From the NCBI RefSeq assembly GCF_963855985.1, contig NC_087093.1, positions 10,175,501 to 10,239,500 of the forward strand: a DNA stretch of 64,000 nucleotides, read 5' to 3'. The translations under genes and the position numbers were made by a program. Source of the DNA: Ostrinia nubilalis (lineage: Eukaryota > Arthropoda > Insecta > Lepidoptera > Crambidae). The notes below the pieces were generated by a model. That model saw nothing but the letters and a program-made list of their open reading frames with translations, was not told the DNA's origin and searched no databases. Of the stretch, positions 32,450-43,949 are shown one piece after another. Position 1 is the first letter of the stretch; every line of letters starts with the position of its first letter.

Positions 32450-34150
32450 TTCTTGTAATAAAGTAAACACAAAAGTAAATATCTACAAAATACTTTTCAC
32501 TACATACAATAATAAATGTGGATTATAAATAATATTAATTTATTAATATAAAATACATAAAAGTGTTATGTTCATATACAGTTCTTAAAATATTACCTCG
32601 TAAAGTAAATACGAAACCATTTTCACTGTAATCTGTGGATTTTACTTACGTAATATTTTGATAATGAGTAAAAGCTTCAATTTCAAACTTTAATTAAAAT
32701 GTATTGAAGGAAATAAAAATGAAACATCAAATTATTAACAATATGAAATTAAATAAAATTAATCAAAACACAATTTCAAAAGGGGTTTAGACTTATTATT
32801 AGCCTTTGTTCTGCATATACATACATACTTACATGTATGTGAAAGTGTAATAGGATTACAGACTCCGAAAATAATTATAAACTTTTTTAAACCCTTGTAT
32901 GCTAAAAAATACATTTTACTAGCAAATTATAACTAGTTTTTCAAATAAACATAGAAGTTAATTATACCTATACGATAATAACAGGTGATGACACATAAAC
33001 CACGTGAGACTAAGTAAATACTGTAGTCACACAGTTTATAAAAATTAATTCATCTATGAAATAAAATTAGGACTTTAACGCCCATATTATTTAAATATAT
33101 TTTGACAGTTTTAAAATCTTAAAACTAAAGATTTCCAGAATCTTTAGATAAAACCACAAATGGACCGAGAAATTTCAGATACGCGATATTACATCAGTGT
33201 TCTGCTACGAATATCTACGAAATTGCTACGAACGACTACGAAACTGTTTACATTAGCTACGAATAATGAAGTTTTGATTTCCACTGGCTTAAAATTACGT
33301 GAATATGATATTAAATAATGTAAAGATCTAATTTTATTATGTGATATCGTATTCCAATAATATTCTTAGTTAAATGGTATTTTATACAATTTCAAGCTAT
33401 ATCATACTTTTTTGCAAAAGATTGTAAACGCAAAGATTTATAAGGATTTTAAGCAAAATTAAGTAGGTAAATGAATATGTAGTGAAGGATGAACAAAATA
33501 AATTTCTGATTTACAAGCAAATAAAGTCATGGGGCATTAACTAGAAAGTAAACACTGTAAATACATCCGTCATGTGACAGGTTTTTATTTATTTTCATAT
33601 TTATGCAAAAATTTGAAAACTTAAGCTGAGAAGAAAGTGAGGACTTGGGATATTCCCAGCAGAAACATAAAAAGTAAACCAATTTTCTTTGGCCCATTTG
33701 TAAACATGACGCGATGTAGCGTTTTGTTTAAACAATTTTAAAAATATGTAACTGAAACAAAATGATATTTGGAGAAAATACTACTCCGGATGTCAATTAT
33801 CAAAGTGACTTTTCTTAGAAAATTCTTATTTCATTAGGCTAATTTCCTGTCTCGACCGAGTAAACAAAGGGCAAAATTGAGTTACGATGGAAACAGTGTT
33901 CTTAGAGAAGCCTTATTAATTTTGACTCTATTTGTTATTTACTTTTCTTTCTGAGATGAGTTCCGCTTGTTTGATGTATGAAAACAACGTGAAAAATAAA
34001 GGAATTCAACTAACAATAGTTTACCTTTTGGGATACAATCCTTTACTTGTTCACTTCATTGTTTAATTCTGCACTTATCGAGTGTTCGTGTTGTAATTAA
34101 AGCCGGGTGGTTTAGGCCGTAATTAAAGAGTTGTGAACAATCAGCGAAAG
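32450..34150. other. No gene seen; one CTACGAA-rich patch
   Basis: AT-rich. At 33205-33270 GCTACGAA-like units recur five times (CTGCTACGAATATCTACGAA ...), a pattern I associate with dispersed repeats. Nothing coding. Confidence 0.4.
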
Positions 34151-34179
34151 TTTACAAACTTTTATTTGTACAGTTTTAT

Positions 34180-34480
34180 AGTGTGATAGTCACTTGGCCC
34201 GAACATGTGTTCGCGGACGCGATGTGCCCGCCTCGGCCGGCTGTTCGGAGGGTGACCACAAAGGCAGCGTGCGTGAGCCGGCGGTGCCGCGGAGCCATAC
34301 CCGAGCGCTCCCCAAGCCGGCCGCTTGCTGACTGACGTCGGTCTACACGACACATCTGCATTTAAGAAGCCGCTATCGTTATGCGACTAATCGATTGGTC
34401 CGAGCGAGCGAAACTGTCTCCCATCCCGTTCCCCTCGGCTTCTCACTCGTCGCTCGCGCAAGCGCGCTCCTCACTCATTC
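34180..34480 (+). promoter_or_regulatory. CpG-rich promoter-like block
   Basis: About 300 bp of unusually high GC and CpG (GCGGACGCGATGTGCCCGCC ..., GAGCCGGCGGTGCCGCGGAG) in an AT-rich region, directly upstream of the exon at 34633. It holds E-box-like and GC-box-like words but no clear TATA. A promoter is inferred from composition and position. Confidence 0.45.
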
Positions 34481-34632
34481 TGTTTTAAAAGTGGCGGAAA
34501 GTAAATAAACTCATACGAACTGTTTGTTAAGAGAACAGAGGATGCAGTGGAACTAAAATTACATTTTAACGTTTGTATAGTTGTACCGATTCGGATGTAG
34601 GTCCGTGAGAGCGCGGACGGGTTCGGTGCGCG

Positions 34633-34774
34633 ATGATCTTAAGTAGTTTGATGAAGAAGTGGTTTTTCGTTGTGGTGGCCGCTGGTTCACTTGTTGCGCT
34701 GCGACCCTGCGATTTTGTTCCGCTATGGAATACCACGCACGCTATGCACGCCACGTTAACCCTGTTTCTAAGTG
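34633..34774 (+). CDS. First coding exon, signal or anchor peptide, unknown
   Basis: From the ATG at 34633 the frame reads MILSSLMKKWFFVVVAAGSL, then VALRPCDFVPLWNTTHAMHA, then TLTLFLS. A short polar start with two Lys, then about 13 hydrophobic residues, is a signal peptide or type II anchor; NTT is a possible N-glycosylation site. The codon after LFLS is split by a possible donor (AGTG/GTAATT) at 34775; without splicing the frame stops at 34782. The CpG-rich block upstream and short upstream open frames fit a 5' leader. The remaining exons would be further right; I did not find them. Function not recognised. Confidence 0.45.
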
Positions 34775-34782
34775 GTAATTAA

Positions 34783-35550
34783 TATAAGGTTTGCTTTCGT
34801 GAAATATGCAGTCATCATCGTGTTGATGGTCGCGACAGCTGATTTATTTGGTTACGCTACCGTGTTATTAAAGGCGTTATAAACAAGGTTCGCTTTACGT
34901 AGTTTGTACGTTTGTAGAGCTTTAACGGCTGTGATTTTGAGTCATTTATATTATTTTAATGGCATTTGTTATGTCGTACTTAAGGCGTGACTTAGAACAA
35001 AATTTGTTTTCACATTAAAGGAAGGTTTAAAGAGAATTGACGTTAACTTTTCTTGAAGCTAGGTAAAGCAAGAAATGTATTCAAATTTAATTCAGCTGCG
35101 AGACCGTAAGTAAGTTAATCTCTTTCGCCTGCGACTAGATTAATAGGACTGCAATAAAATGCATTATGTTAAATAGAGCTATCATTGATTAAGCGTTGGG
35201 TGCGCGTCTGTTATGCTGATTGTTGATATCTTTTTTTTAACTGTAACGTGAAAGTTAATTATGAAAAGGTTTTTTTATTTAGCTGAATCATTCCTGAACA
35301 TTATGCCTCTTCCATTAATCTCCAAGAGCAATCTTTGGAGCCTGCATCCAATAGCTCCTGCAACCTTCGTCACGTCGCCCGTAAATTACTTTAGCTTTCT
35401 TATAAGGCTCATAGACCATGGTTCTGCTCTGTTAATTCTTACTACTAGGTTACAACGTATAGCAGTCCTACTTTCGTTTCGGGTAATGTAACTTGGGATA
35501 TAAGACATTACGTAGTGCATTTTGCTAGTAAGTATATGTATGTGTGTGTA
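34783..35550. other. Probable intron of the 34.6-kb gene
   Basis: No repeat ends and no supported exon. A donor-like CCGTAAGTAAGT occurs at 35105. A 76-codon frame at 35261-35491 has no motif. Confidence 0.35.
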
Positions 35551-35552
35551 TA

Positions 35553-36037
35553 TGTTACGGTTAATGTGATAAATTGAAAATTATTAATAATAACCGGTTA
35601 TTATGAATAATTACCGACAGTCGCGTTAAAAGTGATAAATTAATCACATTTAACAGTAATTATTTAATAATTCAAACTTAGTACTAACAAATTTCATAAA
35701 AGAGAACAACATCTTGTGTACGTGCTCGTGTACAGCCAAACTTTTGAACGTTTTGATATCATAATATTAATAAAATATAATTTGACATAATGTGTTTGGA
35801 ATGTTTCTTGCATAATATAATTTTTCCATGATGCCCATAACATAATGTTTTGATTTAAAGTGAAAAATAGGTTAAGGTGCGGCGGGGGTGGCCCTTGGGC
35901 CACCCCTAAGCCGCCTATTTAGTTTTATACACACATAAATGACCTCATATTAATCACATTTACCAAATCATGCGGTAATTATTCATAATAACCGGCGATT
36001 ATTCATAATTTTCACATTTATCACTTTGACCGTAACA
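35553..36037. mobile_element. MITE with TGTTACGG ends
   Basis: TA-flanked (35551-35552 and 36038-36039), ends TGTTACGGTTAATGTGATAA inverted at the right over about 65 bp with ATAACCGG cores. A GC-rich hairpin (GGGGGTGGCCC-TTG-GGGCCACCCC) sits in the middle at 35884-35909. Confidence 0.75.
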
Positions 36038-36071
36038 TATATAATAATAACTTATGGATAATTAATTTTAA

Positions 36072-37438
36072 TGAGGATCATTTCGATTTTTAGCTGTGAA
36101 TGCAGATTTATAGGTCTAAGAAATCCTTAATATACAGTCCAAAAATTTTTGTTCTACGACAAAAATTGACGAAGTTATGGCCAAATTACTAAAAAAGTTC
36201 ACTGACCGCCCGGCGCGGGACCGATGACGTCACTATATCCGATCCGAACGCTGCCGGCGTACTGCGTGGATAGAAAATATTTTTTTCTAGCCAAACTATC
36301 AGTTTTAGAGAAAAACTTGTTATGACATTTATTCATCAGAATAAAGTAAGCTATCGATAGGTAATTTTTTAAAATAGAACTTGTGAAAAATATCGCAAAA
36401 AATCCATACGCTCATACGATTCAATGGAACGCGGAGACGCGATTAGGGTCTCCGCGGTGGTATATTTGGCGATTTATTGAAATAAAGTGTTCATAAGTGT
36501 TGTTAGTTAGAGTCATATCTTCGTCCAAGTAAAATATAAAAATGTATAAATATTAATTTATTTACTTCTAGCAATAAGTATAGCTGAGGAGATACACTTT
36601 GCCTAGGCTACAAGACATTGCTATGAAGATCATTTCGATGTACACGCAATACCTACCTGTTATTTAGTTTTTCTGAGTTAAACCTACGTACCTACCTATC
36701 TATTCGCCGTTCCCATGGGCGGGCCAGCTGCTCCCTCCTGGAAATCTATTTAATCTTAGCCTAGAAGCTGGGTATGACTCCCCCGCCCCTCTCCTCCCCC
36801 TCGGCCAGAAGCTGGGTATGACTACCCCCCCCCCCCCCTAGGCCAGAAACTGGGTGTGACTTGCCTCTCCCCCCCTCTTACCAAGGCCAGAAGCTGGGTA
36901 AGGCTTGCCCCTCCCCCCAGGCTATAAGCTGGGTATGACTTATCCCCCCCCCCTCTAGGCCAGAAACTGGGTATTAGCACTGATATTATGTATTATTATG
37001 TTCAATACAAACAATCATAGTTACACTCGCCCCAACCGCGTCTCCGCATTCCATCGAATTCTATAAAAATGTGGTTTTTGGACATAGCGATACTTATTTT
37101 TCACAATTTTTATTTTTTAAAATTACTGGTCGTAAGGTTACTTTATTTTGATGAATAAATGTTATTAAAAGTTATTTTCTAAAACTGATAGTTTAGCTGG
37201 AAAAAAATATTTTCCATCCCAATAGTACGCCGGCTGCGCTCGATTCGGATATAGTGACGTCACGCGGCCCTGCGTACGTTGACTTTTAGCGGCAAAAACG
37301 GCCTATGTTTATTACTTAATATCTTCGTAAGTAATGGTCCGATTTGGATAATTCAAAAAGATATATCTTTCTTATGTCTTAAAGATTAACGTAGATACCA
37401 GTTTTATTGAATTTTCTACAACAGTACTGATCCTCATT
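36072..37438. mobile_element. 1.37-kb foldback element
   Basis: Arms of roughly 370-400 bp (36072-36440 and 37034-37438) are inverted, with landmarks AATGAGGATCA ends, GACGTCACTATATCCGA, CGGCGTACT and AAACTATCAGTTTTAGA. The loop contains a C-rich minisatellite. No transposase frame. Confidence 0.75.
36759..36976 (+). repeat. C-rich minisatellite, six units
   Basis: A 21-nt core GGCCAGAAGCTGGGTATGAC(T) occurs six times with small changes, each followed by a C-run of variable length (14-23 nt). It lies in the loop of the foldback element. Confidence 0.9.
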
Positions 37439-38354
37439 GGGAAAAAAAGTATTGTTTTGTCGGTTGTTCTGTAAGATCATCCTGAATGTTATTAATCCTA
37501 TATTTTTGAAATTCAATGTCTCTATAGAAAGTTTGCAGTTAGGGCTTCTAATTTGGAGTTTATTACTTTTGTTGGAAGGCTTATTACAGCAGCCTTTTCG
37601 TAGGTTCTGTAGTCAACTGAGGCTTGTCCAATAGAATTCAATAACACGTATCAATATGAGTGTAATTTGACTCAATATGGAATGTGTATTGAAGTTGTAT
37701 GTGGATGGAATTTTTCGCTGTATAATTAATTAATTTATTTATTTATTATTAGGCATTTACACAACAAGTAACAATCACAAATAATATATAAAGAAAGTAA
37801 CTTATGCTTAGATCTAGATCATCACTCAAATAACGTGTACACACAGCATGGTTAAAATATTGCGTAAACAGTATTATATTGTCTTAATTAACAGTAATAA
37901 ACAGTAACAAATAGGTAACAATACTAGCTATGTCAAAGTAATGCCCGAAGAGGAAGCGCAGTAGAGGATCTTTTTGACGTTGCGATGGAATCGGACGTGC
38001 TTAGGCTCGAAAATATCGAGATTTAGTGATATCGATGTTTTGCTATCGTTCTGTAGCAGTTCATTGTAAAGCCATATAATAATGTGACTATTCAAAGTAG
38101 ATCGATGACCTTAATAAAACTTTTGGAACGATGAGTCAGCCCATAATTTGCCATAATAATATTTATACGCAATTATTGTTATTCTCACACCACAGTTGAC
38201 TTAAAAATTGAGGCGGGAATAGTTATGCGCAACTTTAGGGCTCTGTAAATTATTTATTTGTAGAGATAGTTTCATGATTCTTTCACAATTATTATTAGTT
38301 TTACTTATATTTATTTCAAGTTTATTTAAAAGAAAAAAAATGGAAACTTCTCCA
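37439..38354. other. No recognisable gene
   Basis: AT-rich; an ATTTATTTATTTATTATTAG stretch at 37735-37755 resembles a retroposon tail next to a moderately balanced segment at 37930-38110. No supported frame. Confidence 0.35.
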
Positions 38355-38755
38355 TTAGTTCCATTCTTGCTTGATAAAATCTTTTTCAATTTTCTTTACA
38401 TGGTCATAACATTTTGACCATTCCTCTGCACCAATTTGTGAGATATACCTGCAAACCCCGATAAAGCAGCTATTAGTAAGAATAATATAAAAAAACATGA
38501 CACTCCTTCTGACGCAGTTGGGTAATAAACTAAATGTATCAAAACATTTCAGTCCAACTTACTGTCAACTCGACGACGCGCTTTGGTATCAAAGATTGAC
38601 TTTGAATTATGCCTTATTTTACAATTCACATTGAAAACAATATGACTTGCTTGAGCTTTTTCGAGTTTTTCACAAAAATAACAAATAGTCAAGAAGAGAT
38701 TACAAAATTTTTGCAGCGGGTGACAGATTTCATAATTTTCATTGACAGGTGACAC
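38355..38755 (-). CDS. Possible 3' part of an unknown gene, two exons
   Basis: Right exon (to 38563): a frame open for 64 codons from 38755, rich in Cys and Lys (FCNLFLTICYFCEKLEKAQ..., ending KARRRVD), with a consensus donor ACA/GTAAGT at 38562. Left exon: reads EEWSKCYDHVKKIEKDFIKQ then EWN and stop at 38355. The frames join in phase if the AG at 38426-38427 is the acceptor, giving a 137-bp intron; the better-looking AG at 38449-38450 is out of phase. There is no in-frame ATG, so an upstream exon is needed. The W-x-K-C-x-x-H-V-x-K-x-E pattern recalls C termini of some insect transposase-derived proteins, but I cannot name it. Confidence 0.35.
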
Positions 38756-39144
38756 TTAAACCATAGACAATTGCCATATGAAAAACACACTTTTCCTATA
38801 TTTTTGTTTGCCATGAGATTCTGGTAGACCTATAACCAATAGGAGAATATTTCCATCGCAAAACAATGGAATAAATATTCCTTTTAGCAAGAGCTATTAA
38901 AAAAAAAAAAATATTATGACAAACCTGTTTGGTAAGACAAGTAAATTACTATTTTCTTTTGGAATCTCTTTTGGAATTTGCGAAATAGAATACGTAAAAG
39001 TTGCCTCGCTGTCTGGATTCAGTAATACAGAAGAATTTAATTAATAGAAACAGAACTATAGTTTCATGTATTAAATTGGGACACACGGTCCCGTAAACTG
39101 GAAAGCATTTAAGACGAGTAATTTTTAATAAATCATAGTTGTGT

Positions 39145-39290
39145 TTCATCATCATCATCTCAGCCATAGGCCGTCCACACAAAAAAAAACTGCTGAACAT
39201 AGGCCACCCTCAATGCTTTCCATGTTGCCCGGTTGGTAGCGGCCTGCATCTAACGTCTTCCTGCTACTTTAACGATGTCGTTGGTTCACG
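39145..39290 (-). pseudogene. LINE 3' end with (GAT)n tail
   Basis: Minus strand keeps TNDIVKVAGRR, MQAATNRATWKALRVAYVQQ with stops, and a short GAT run. Same family end as at 14127, 44944 and 57826. A nine-A insertion disrupts the last part. Confidence 0.65.
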
Positions 39291-41335
39291 ACTGTCCATA
39301 GGTATTTATTTTCCACTAAAATATTTCTTTCTATCATCTTTTTAACGCATACCTACTATTTTACATCGAAGCTTAAAAACGACCGAGCCAAGGTATTCAT
39401 GTAAAACACGTAGCGGTCAACTCAAGAGGAAAGGCAAAAAGTGAACTTCGCGAACGTCCATCATCTGACATGGGGTACCCAGTACCCACGCCCTTATGGC
39501 TATGGGAATAAGGACCAGCTGTTCCGCTGCCAAACATACCCATCTGAGTGGCCAACCCTTATTGCAATAAAAATGAGGTTAAGCAAAAGATTTTTCAAGC
39601 CAATTTCCAATTCTGAGCATTTATCAGGAGAGAAAATTAAGTAACTACACACGTGGAAATATGACTAATAATATTCTATTTACCGTTTATTCGTTGAAAT
39701 TGGTTTCTTACTTACTTCTTATGATTTCAGGAACTTTACTATATGTAATAATACGAAAAACAAGAGATAAGAGATTTGGCCTGGCAACAGGATAAAAGGT
39801 TACTTTCACACTAGACTATGTGTGTAGGATATGTACATATTATTTAGTTTTTAATAAACAAAAGTAAATCAAGTAGGTAGGTATTATATTTTGGCAAGTA
39901 AAGTCAAGGTGAAAATTTCGATGGCTGTCCACACCATGGTCCTGTGTGTCACAAAAGAATTGAGCACGTCGGGAAGCTCTTAACATTTAGCCGTTAACTT
40001 CATCTTTCCTGTCGATTGCACACTCCGCAGAAAATCATAATCCACAGCTAAACCTTTACACAAATACAATTGGACTGATTTTGACCTTATTGTTTGTTTT
40101 TAACCTTCCTTTATTATTCACCGCCACTGAGAGAAATTACCAATCTTTACAAGGGACTCGATTTCATCAGTCAATGATTTTACGGGCGAAAATTCTTTAC
40201 ACAAAAACTTGACTTATGATCACATGTAATTTCGTTTTTAATCTTCATTATGTTCTATCGATAAAGTTATCTATAATGAAGATTAAATACATCCTCTGGT
40301 TTGAGCCGTTCCCTACCACCATCAATCTAATGTACTACTACCACTTACTTGATAAATACTGAGCTCCGAAGTAAAACAGATTGTTTTTTGTGGGAAATTT
40401 CTTCCCGCGTTTATTCAGCTCGGTGAGGTTAATGTACTTAACGTGGATAAGAACTAAAAGGTTAAGGTATAAGTGCCCCGGGAGGTTTGTATCGGCCTTA
40501 AGTGGTTGGTTGGCAAATCTCTGAAGCTACTAAATGATGTGTTTGGGTGATTGGGCAGCGGTTTGCAGCTCTTTTATTTGCTTCTTCTGTAAGCTCGAAT
40601 ATTTGCTTCTTATGTAAAGCGTAAACATGATTATCTTAAAAGGTTGTAAGATTTCAAATTTTGAATTGATTCAAAAGGCTTTACCGTTCATCATGCCAAC
40701 CAGTTTAATAACTAATTCAATTATTGTCACAAAATTATTATGTTACAATTAAAACTCATAATCGATCAAAACCACTTTTGACTGCAAATAAGTCATTCAA
40801 AATTCAGATTTAGTTATTAGCGTTTGCAAACGTACTAAAATGCACTAATTAATATGATTACGTTAATTACGCAATGGCGTCGACATTGAAATAGCGATGC
40901 AATGTTAACATCACTCATGTTTCATCCGCCTGATTATCAATTGAGCTGCAACCATTCAGCTGCGAACATTCACGTTCACGCGAATATTTGCGGTTTTGAG
41001 ATCGTTTATTTAGAACTGAAGGTGCTTTTAATTTCGATAAAACGCGAATGTTAATACATGTCCTAATCATGGACGCATTAAATAGTTAAAGTTAAAATAC
41101 ATTAATTTGGTAAAGTCGCCAGTGCACGTTAGCATACAATATTAAATTTTATTTTTTGTATTCAAACCATAAAATTTAATACAGTTTGGCTGGGAAAATA
41201 TTTGTTTTGTATACGATTCGTTGAAGTCCGATTCCGTTCTTAAAAACCCCGTAATCCAGGCGAGAAAATCTGAGTAACCGTCGTCCCGTAAGTACTTAGT
41301 TATACAGATTATCAAATTAAGTTTCACCACACACC
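39291..41335. other. No supported gene
   Basis: A balanced-GC patch at 39437-39575 is open on both strands without splice support. The rest is AT-rich with no repeat ends I can place. Confidence 0.35.
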
Positions 41336-42135
41336 TATTTCTTAAACATCCTGTACGTTTCACACAGCGGCCGTTGCCCGCACGTGAGCTCTGTGTGTCC
41401 CTAGAGGTCGGCAATCGGTTAACTTTTTCTTAACATTTAGCCATACTATACTTTCATACAGGCTGTGTCTTATTACGTCATTTATTGCACGCCTTTTTCT
41501 TAAACACCCTGTATGTTAAAATAGAGAACACGGGTCTTAACGCGTCATTTTTTTATGAGTTACATTTGTAGGTAGACCTACTCACAGCTTGACGTTTTGG
41601 TTGAGTTGCTACAGCCGTGGTCACAAGTAGACTGGCAGCTCGAGGCATCGTCCGTTTGGGCGGGCTTGAAGATTTATGCCTGTATGATTCAGACAGCGAC
41701 CGTTGCCCGTTTCATACAGGCTGCCCATTTCTTAAAGACCCTGTATGTTACACACAGCGGCCGTAGCTCGCACGTGTGCACTGTATGTCCCCTAGAGGTC
41801 AGTAATCGTTATTTAGCCAGACTACATAGAGGGTGCATCTAATTAGGTCATCAATCAAAAAATAAAAAATAATTTGTTCAATTTAAACCAGTATTTTGGC
41901 ACTTATGAACGACGTCAAAAATAAAAAAGAGGTAGCACTTTACATGTCTCCATATATTTTGGGCCCTACCAGAGCGCTTCGAGATGGGAAGTGCTGAGAA
42001 GAAGCGCCGAAACAAACTCATTTATAGCACGCTCATTTCTCAAACACCCTGTATTTTACACAGCGGCCGTTGCCCGCACGTATGCGCCGTGTGTCCCCAG
42101 GGGTCGGCAGTCGGGTAGCTCTTAACATTTAGCTG
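41336..42135 (+). repeat. Three direct repeats of about 100 bp
   Basis: The unit TTCTTAAACA-CCTGTA ... CACAGCGGCCGTTGCCCGCA ... GAGGTCGGCAATCGG occurs at about 41336-41442, 41725-41818 and 42030-42132; a partial start is at 41493-41515. Between them lie CATACAGGCTG-type phrases, also repeated. The frames here are not conserved between copies. Function unknown. Confidence 0.7.
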
Positions 42136-42316
42136 GGAGCCGCGGCAAACGACGCGGAAATTCCCACTTACTCCCTGATTGCTACACTAGGGTGGTTAAT
42201 GTCGTTGTTGATTTGGAATGCCGAATGCGTTTAGTCGGATACGTTTGCGAGAAAAAGTTTGGTCATATCTATACTTATAATAAATCTGTAGAGAGGTCAA
42301 TTCTGTACATGAAATA

Positions 42317-43949
42317 CACTCGCGAGCAAAACTATGGAATCACTTACATGAAGTTGTTTCCACGCGAACTTGTGTACTAACGAATTTGTTAGTAACAAAA
42401 AAAGTAGCACCATTTTAAAGATTAAACTTATCTTTAAATTGATACCAAATTCATTTAAATCACACCAGTATTTAAAAAGATATCGCGGCTGATGTGAAGA
42501 AGTAACTAAAAAGACATGTATGAACTGTTTGATACGTCGCGAGTTGCGGCCTATTTACCCCCTATAAAAGCACGCGTTTTTAGATTTTTGCTTTCACACG
42601 TTGATTCATACACATCTCCGCTTCTTTTGACACTTTACCTGGGATTCTACACCTTCAGAAGCAGCACAAATCGTTGCACTATTGCAAGAAAGGCTCAGCC
42701 AGCGGGCTGTCGCACGTCAGCGCCACATAAGCCAGTCCTGGGTTTCGTAAGTTTCAAGACGCTTTCGGGAGACTAGTGGCTTTATCTCGAGACCAAGTTC
42801 TGAACAGCGCCGGTGCACATCGCAGAGGGAAGACCGTTTTTTCATGTCAACCTCTCTATGAAATCGTCATTTGACTGGAATCGATGTCCATCAAGAGCTC
42901 AGAAATGTTCGTAAGATAGCTGTTAGCAAGTGGACAGTTTGTCTAAGATATAAGCAATAGAATTTGACTCCAAAAAGGCCTGCCACAGGCTCGAAACTGA
43001 CGGCAGGTCACCGATAAGCACCCTTTCAATTTGCTCGTACACATCTCGATGGGAAGGCGAGTAATGGAGGCGAGTTCTGTTCTCCGATGAATGCAAACTG
43101 TGTTTGCAGGGCAGCAGTTGAAGAGGTCGGGTTTATAGGCGGCCTGAGGAGCGATTTGTGCAGTGCTGGTTCGCTGAAACAGTGGCTTATGGGGGTGGCT
43201 TGCTCGACTTAACATCGAGCTGTGTACGAGCAAATTGAAAGCGTACTTATCGGTGACCTGCCGTCAGTTTCGAGCCTGTGGCAGGCCTTTTTGGAGTTAA
43301 ATTCTATTGCTTATGTCTTAGACAAACTGTCTACTCGCTAACAGCTATCCTACGAACATTTCTGAGCTCTTACTGGACGTCGATTCCAGTCAAATGACGA
43401 TTTCATAGAGAGGTTGACATGAAAAAACGGTCTTCCCTCTGCGATGTGCGCCGGCGCTGTTCAGAACTTGGTCTCGGGATAAAGCCACCAGTCTCCCGAA
43501 AGCGTCTTAAAACTTTCGAAACCCAGGACTGGCTTATGTGGCATTGACGTGCGACAGCCCGCTGGCTGAGCCCTTCTTGCAATAGTGCAACGATTTGTGC
43601 TGCTTCTGAAGGTGTAGAATCCCAGGTAAAGTGTCAAAAGAAGCGGAGATGTGTATGAATCAACGTGTGAAAGCAAAAATCTAAAAACGCGTGCTTTTAT
43701 AGGGGGTAAATAGGCCGCAACTCGCGACGTATCAAACAGTTCATACATGTCTTTTTCGTTACTTCTTCACATCAGCCGCGATATCTTTTTAAATACTGGT
43801 GTGATTTAAATGAATTTGGTATCAATTTAATGATAAAAGTTTAATCTTTAAAATGGTGCCACTTTTTTTGTTCCTCACAAATTCGTTAGTACTCAAGATC
43901 GCGTGGAAACAACTTCATGTAAGTGATTCCATACTTTTGCTCGCGAGTG
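42317..43949. mobile_element. Palindromic Tc1-like element
   Basis: Ends CACTCGCGAGCAAAACTATG and inverse, flanked by TA, which also appears once in the empty Helitron copy at 49.8 kb. Instead of one transposase gene, the 5' portion (42317 to about 43052) is present again inverted (about 43211-43949), leaving only 158 bp unique. Length (1633 bp) is normal for a Tc1 element. The structure would form a 740-bp hairpin. Confidence 0.85.
42655..43205 (+). pseudogene. Tc1-like transposase N-terminal half
   Basis: Plus-strand blocks: EAAQIVALLQERLSQRAVAR (helix-turn-helix), then after frame breaks TSQREDRFFMSTSL, NRHLTGIDVHQELRN, LTPKRPATGSKLTAGHR and finally FCS/FSDE-type block with the first catalytic Asp near 43083. 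Stops and shifts interrupt it. The second half with the remaining catalytic residues is absent; the DNA turns into the inverted copy at about 43205. A mirror-image copy of the first blocks lies on the minus strand at 43748-43260. Confidence 0.75.

Noticed and set aside
36759..36976. CRISPR-like array
   Set aside because: Six regular units, but the spacers are C-runs and the DNA is an insect foldback transposon; it is a minisatellite.
39437..39575. Possible exon with balanced GC
   Set aside because: Open on both strands, lacks consensus splice sites, and no recognised motif.
42516..42776. Separate genes on opposite strands at 42516-42776 and 43461-43748
   Set aside because: They are mirror copies of the same arm of one palindromic Tc1-like element.
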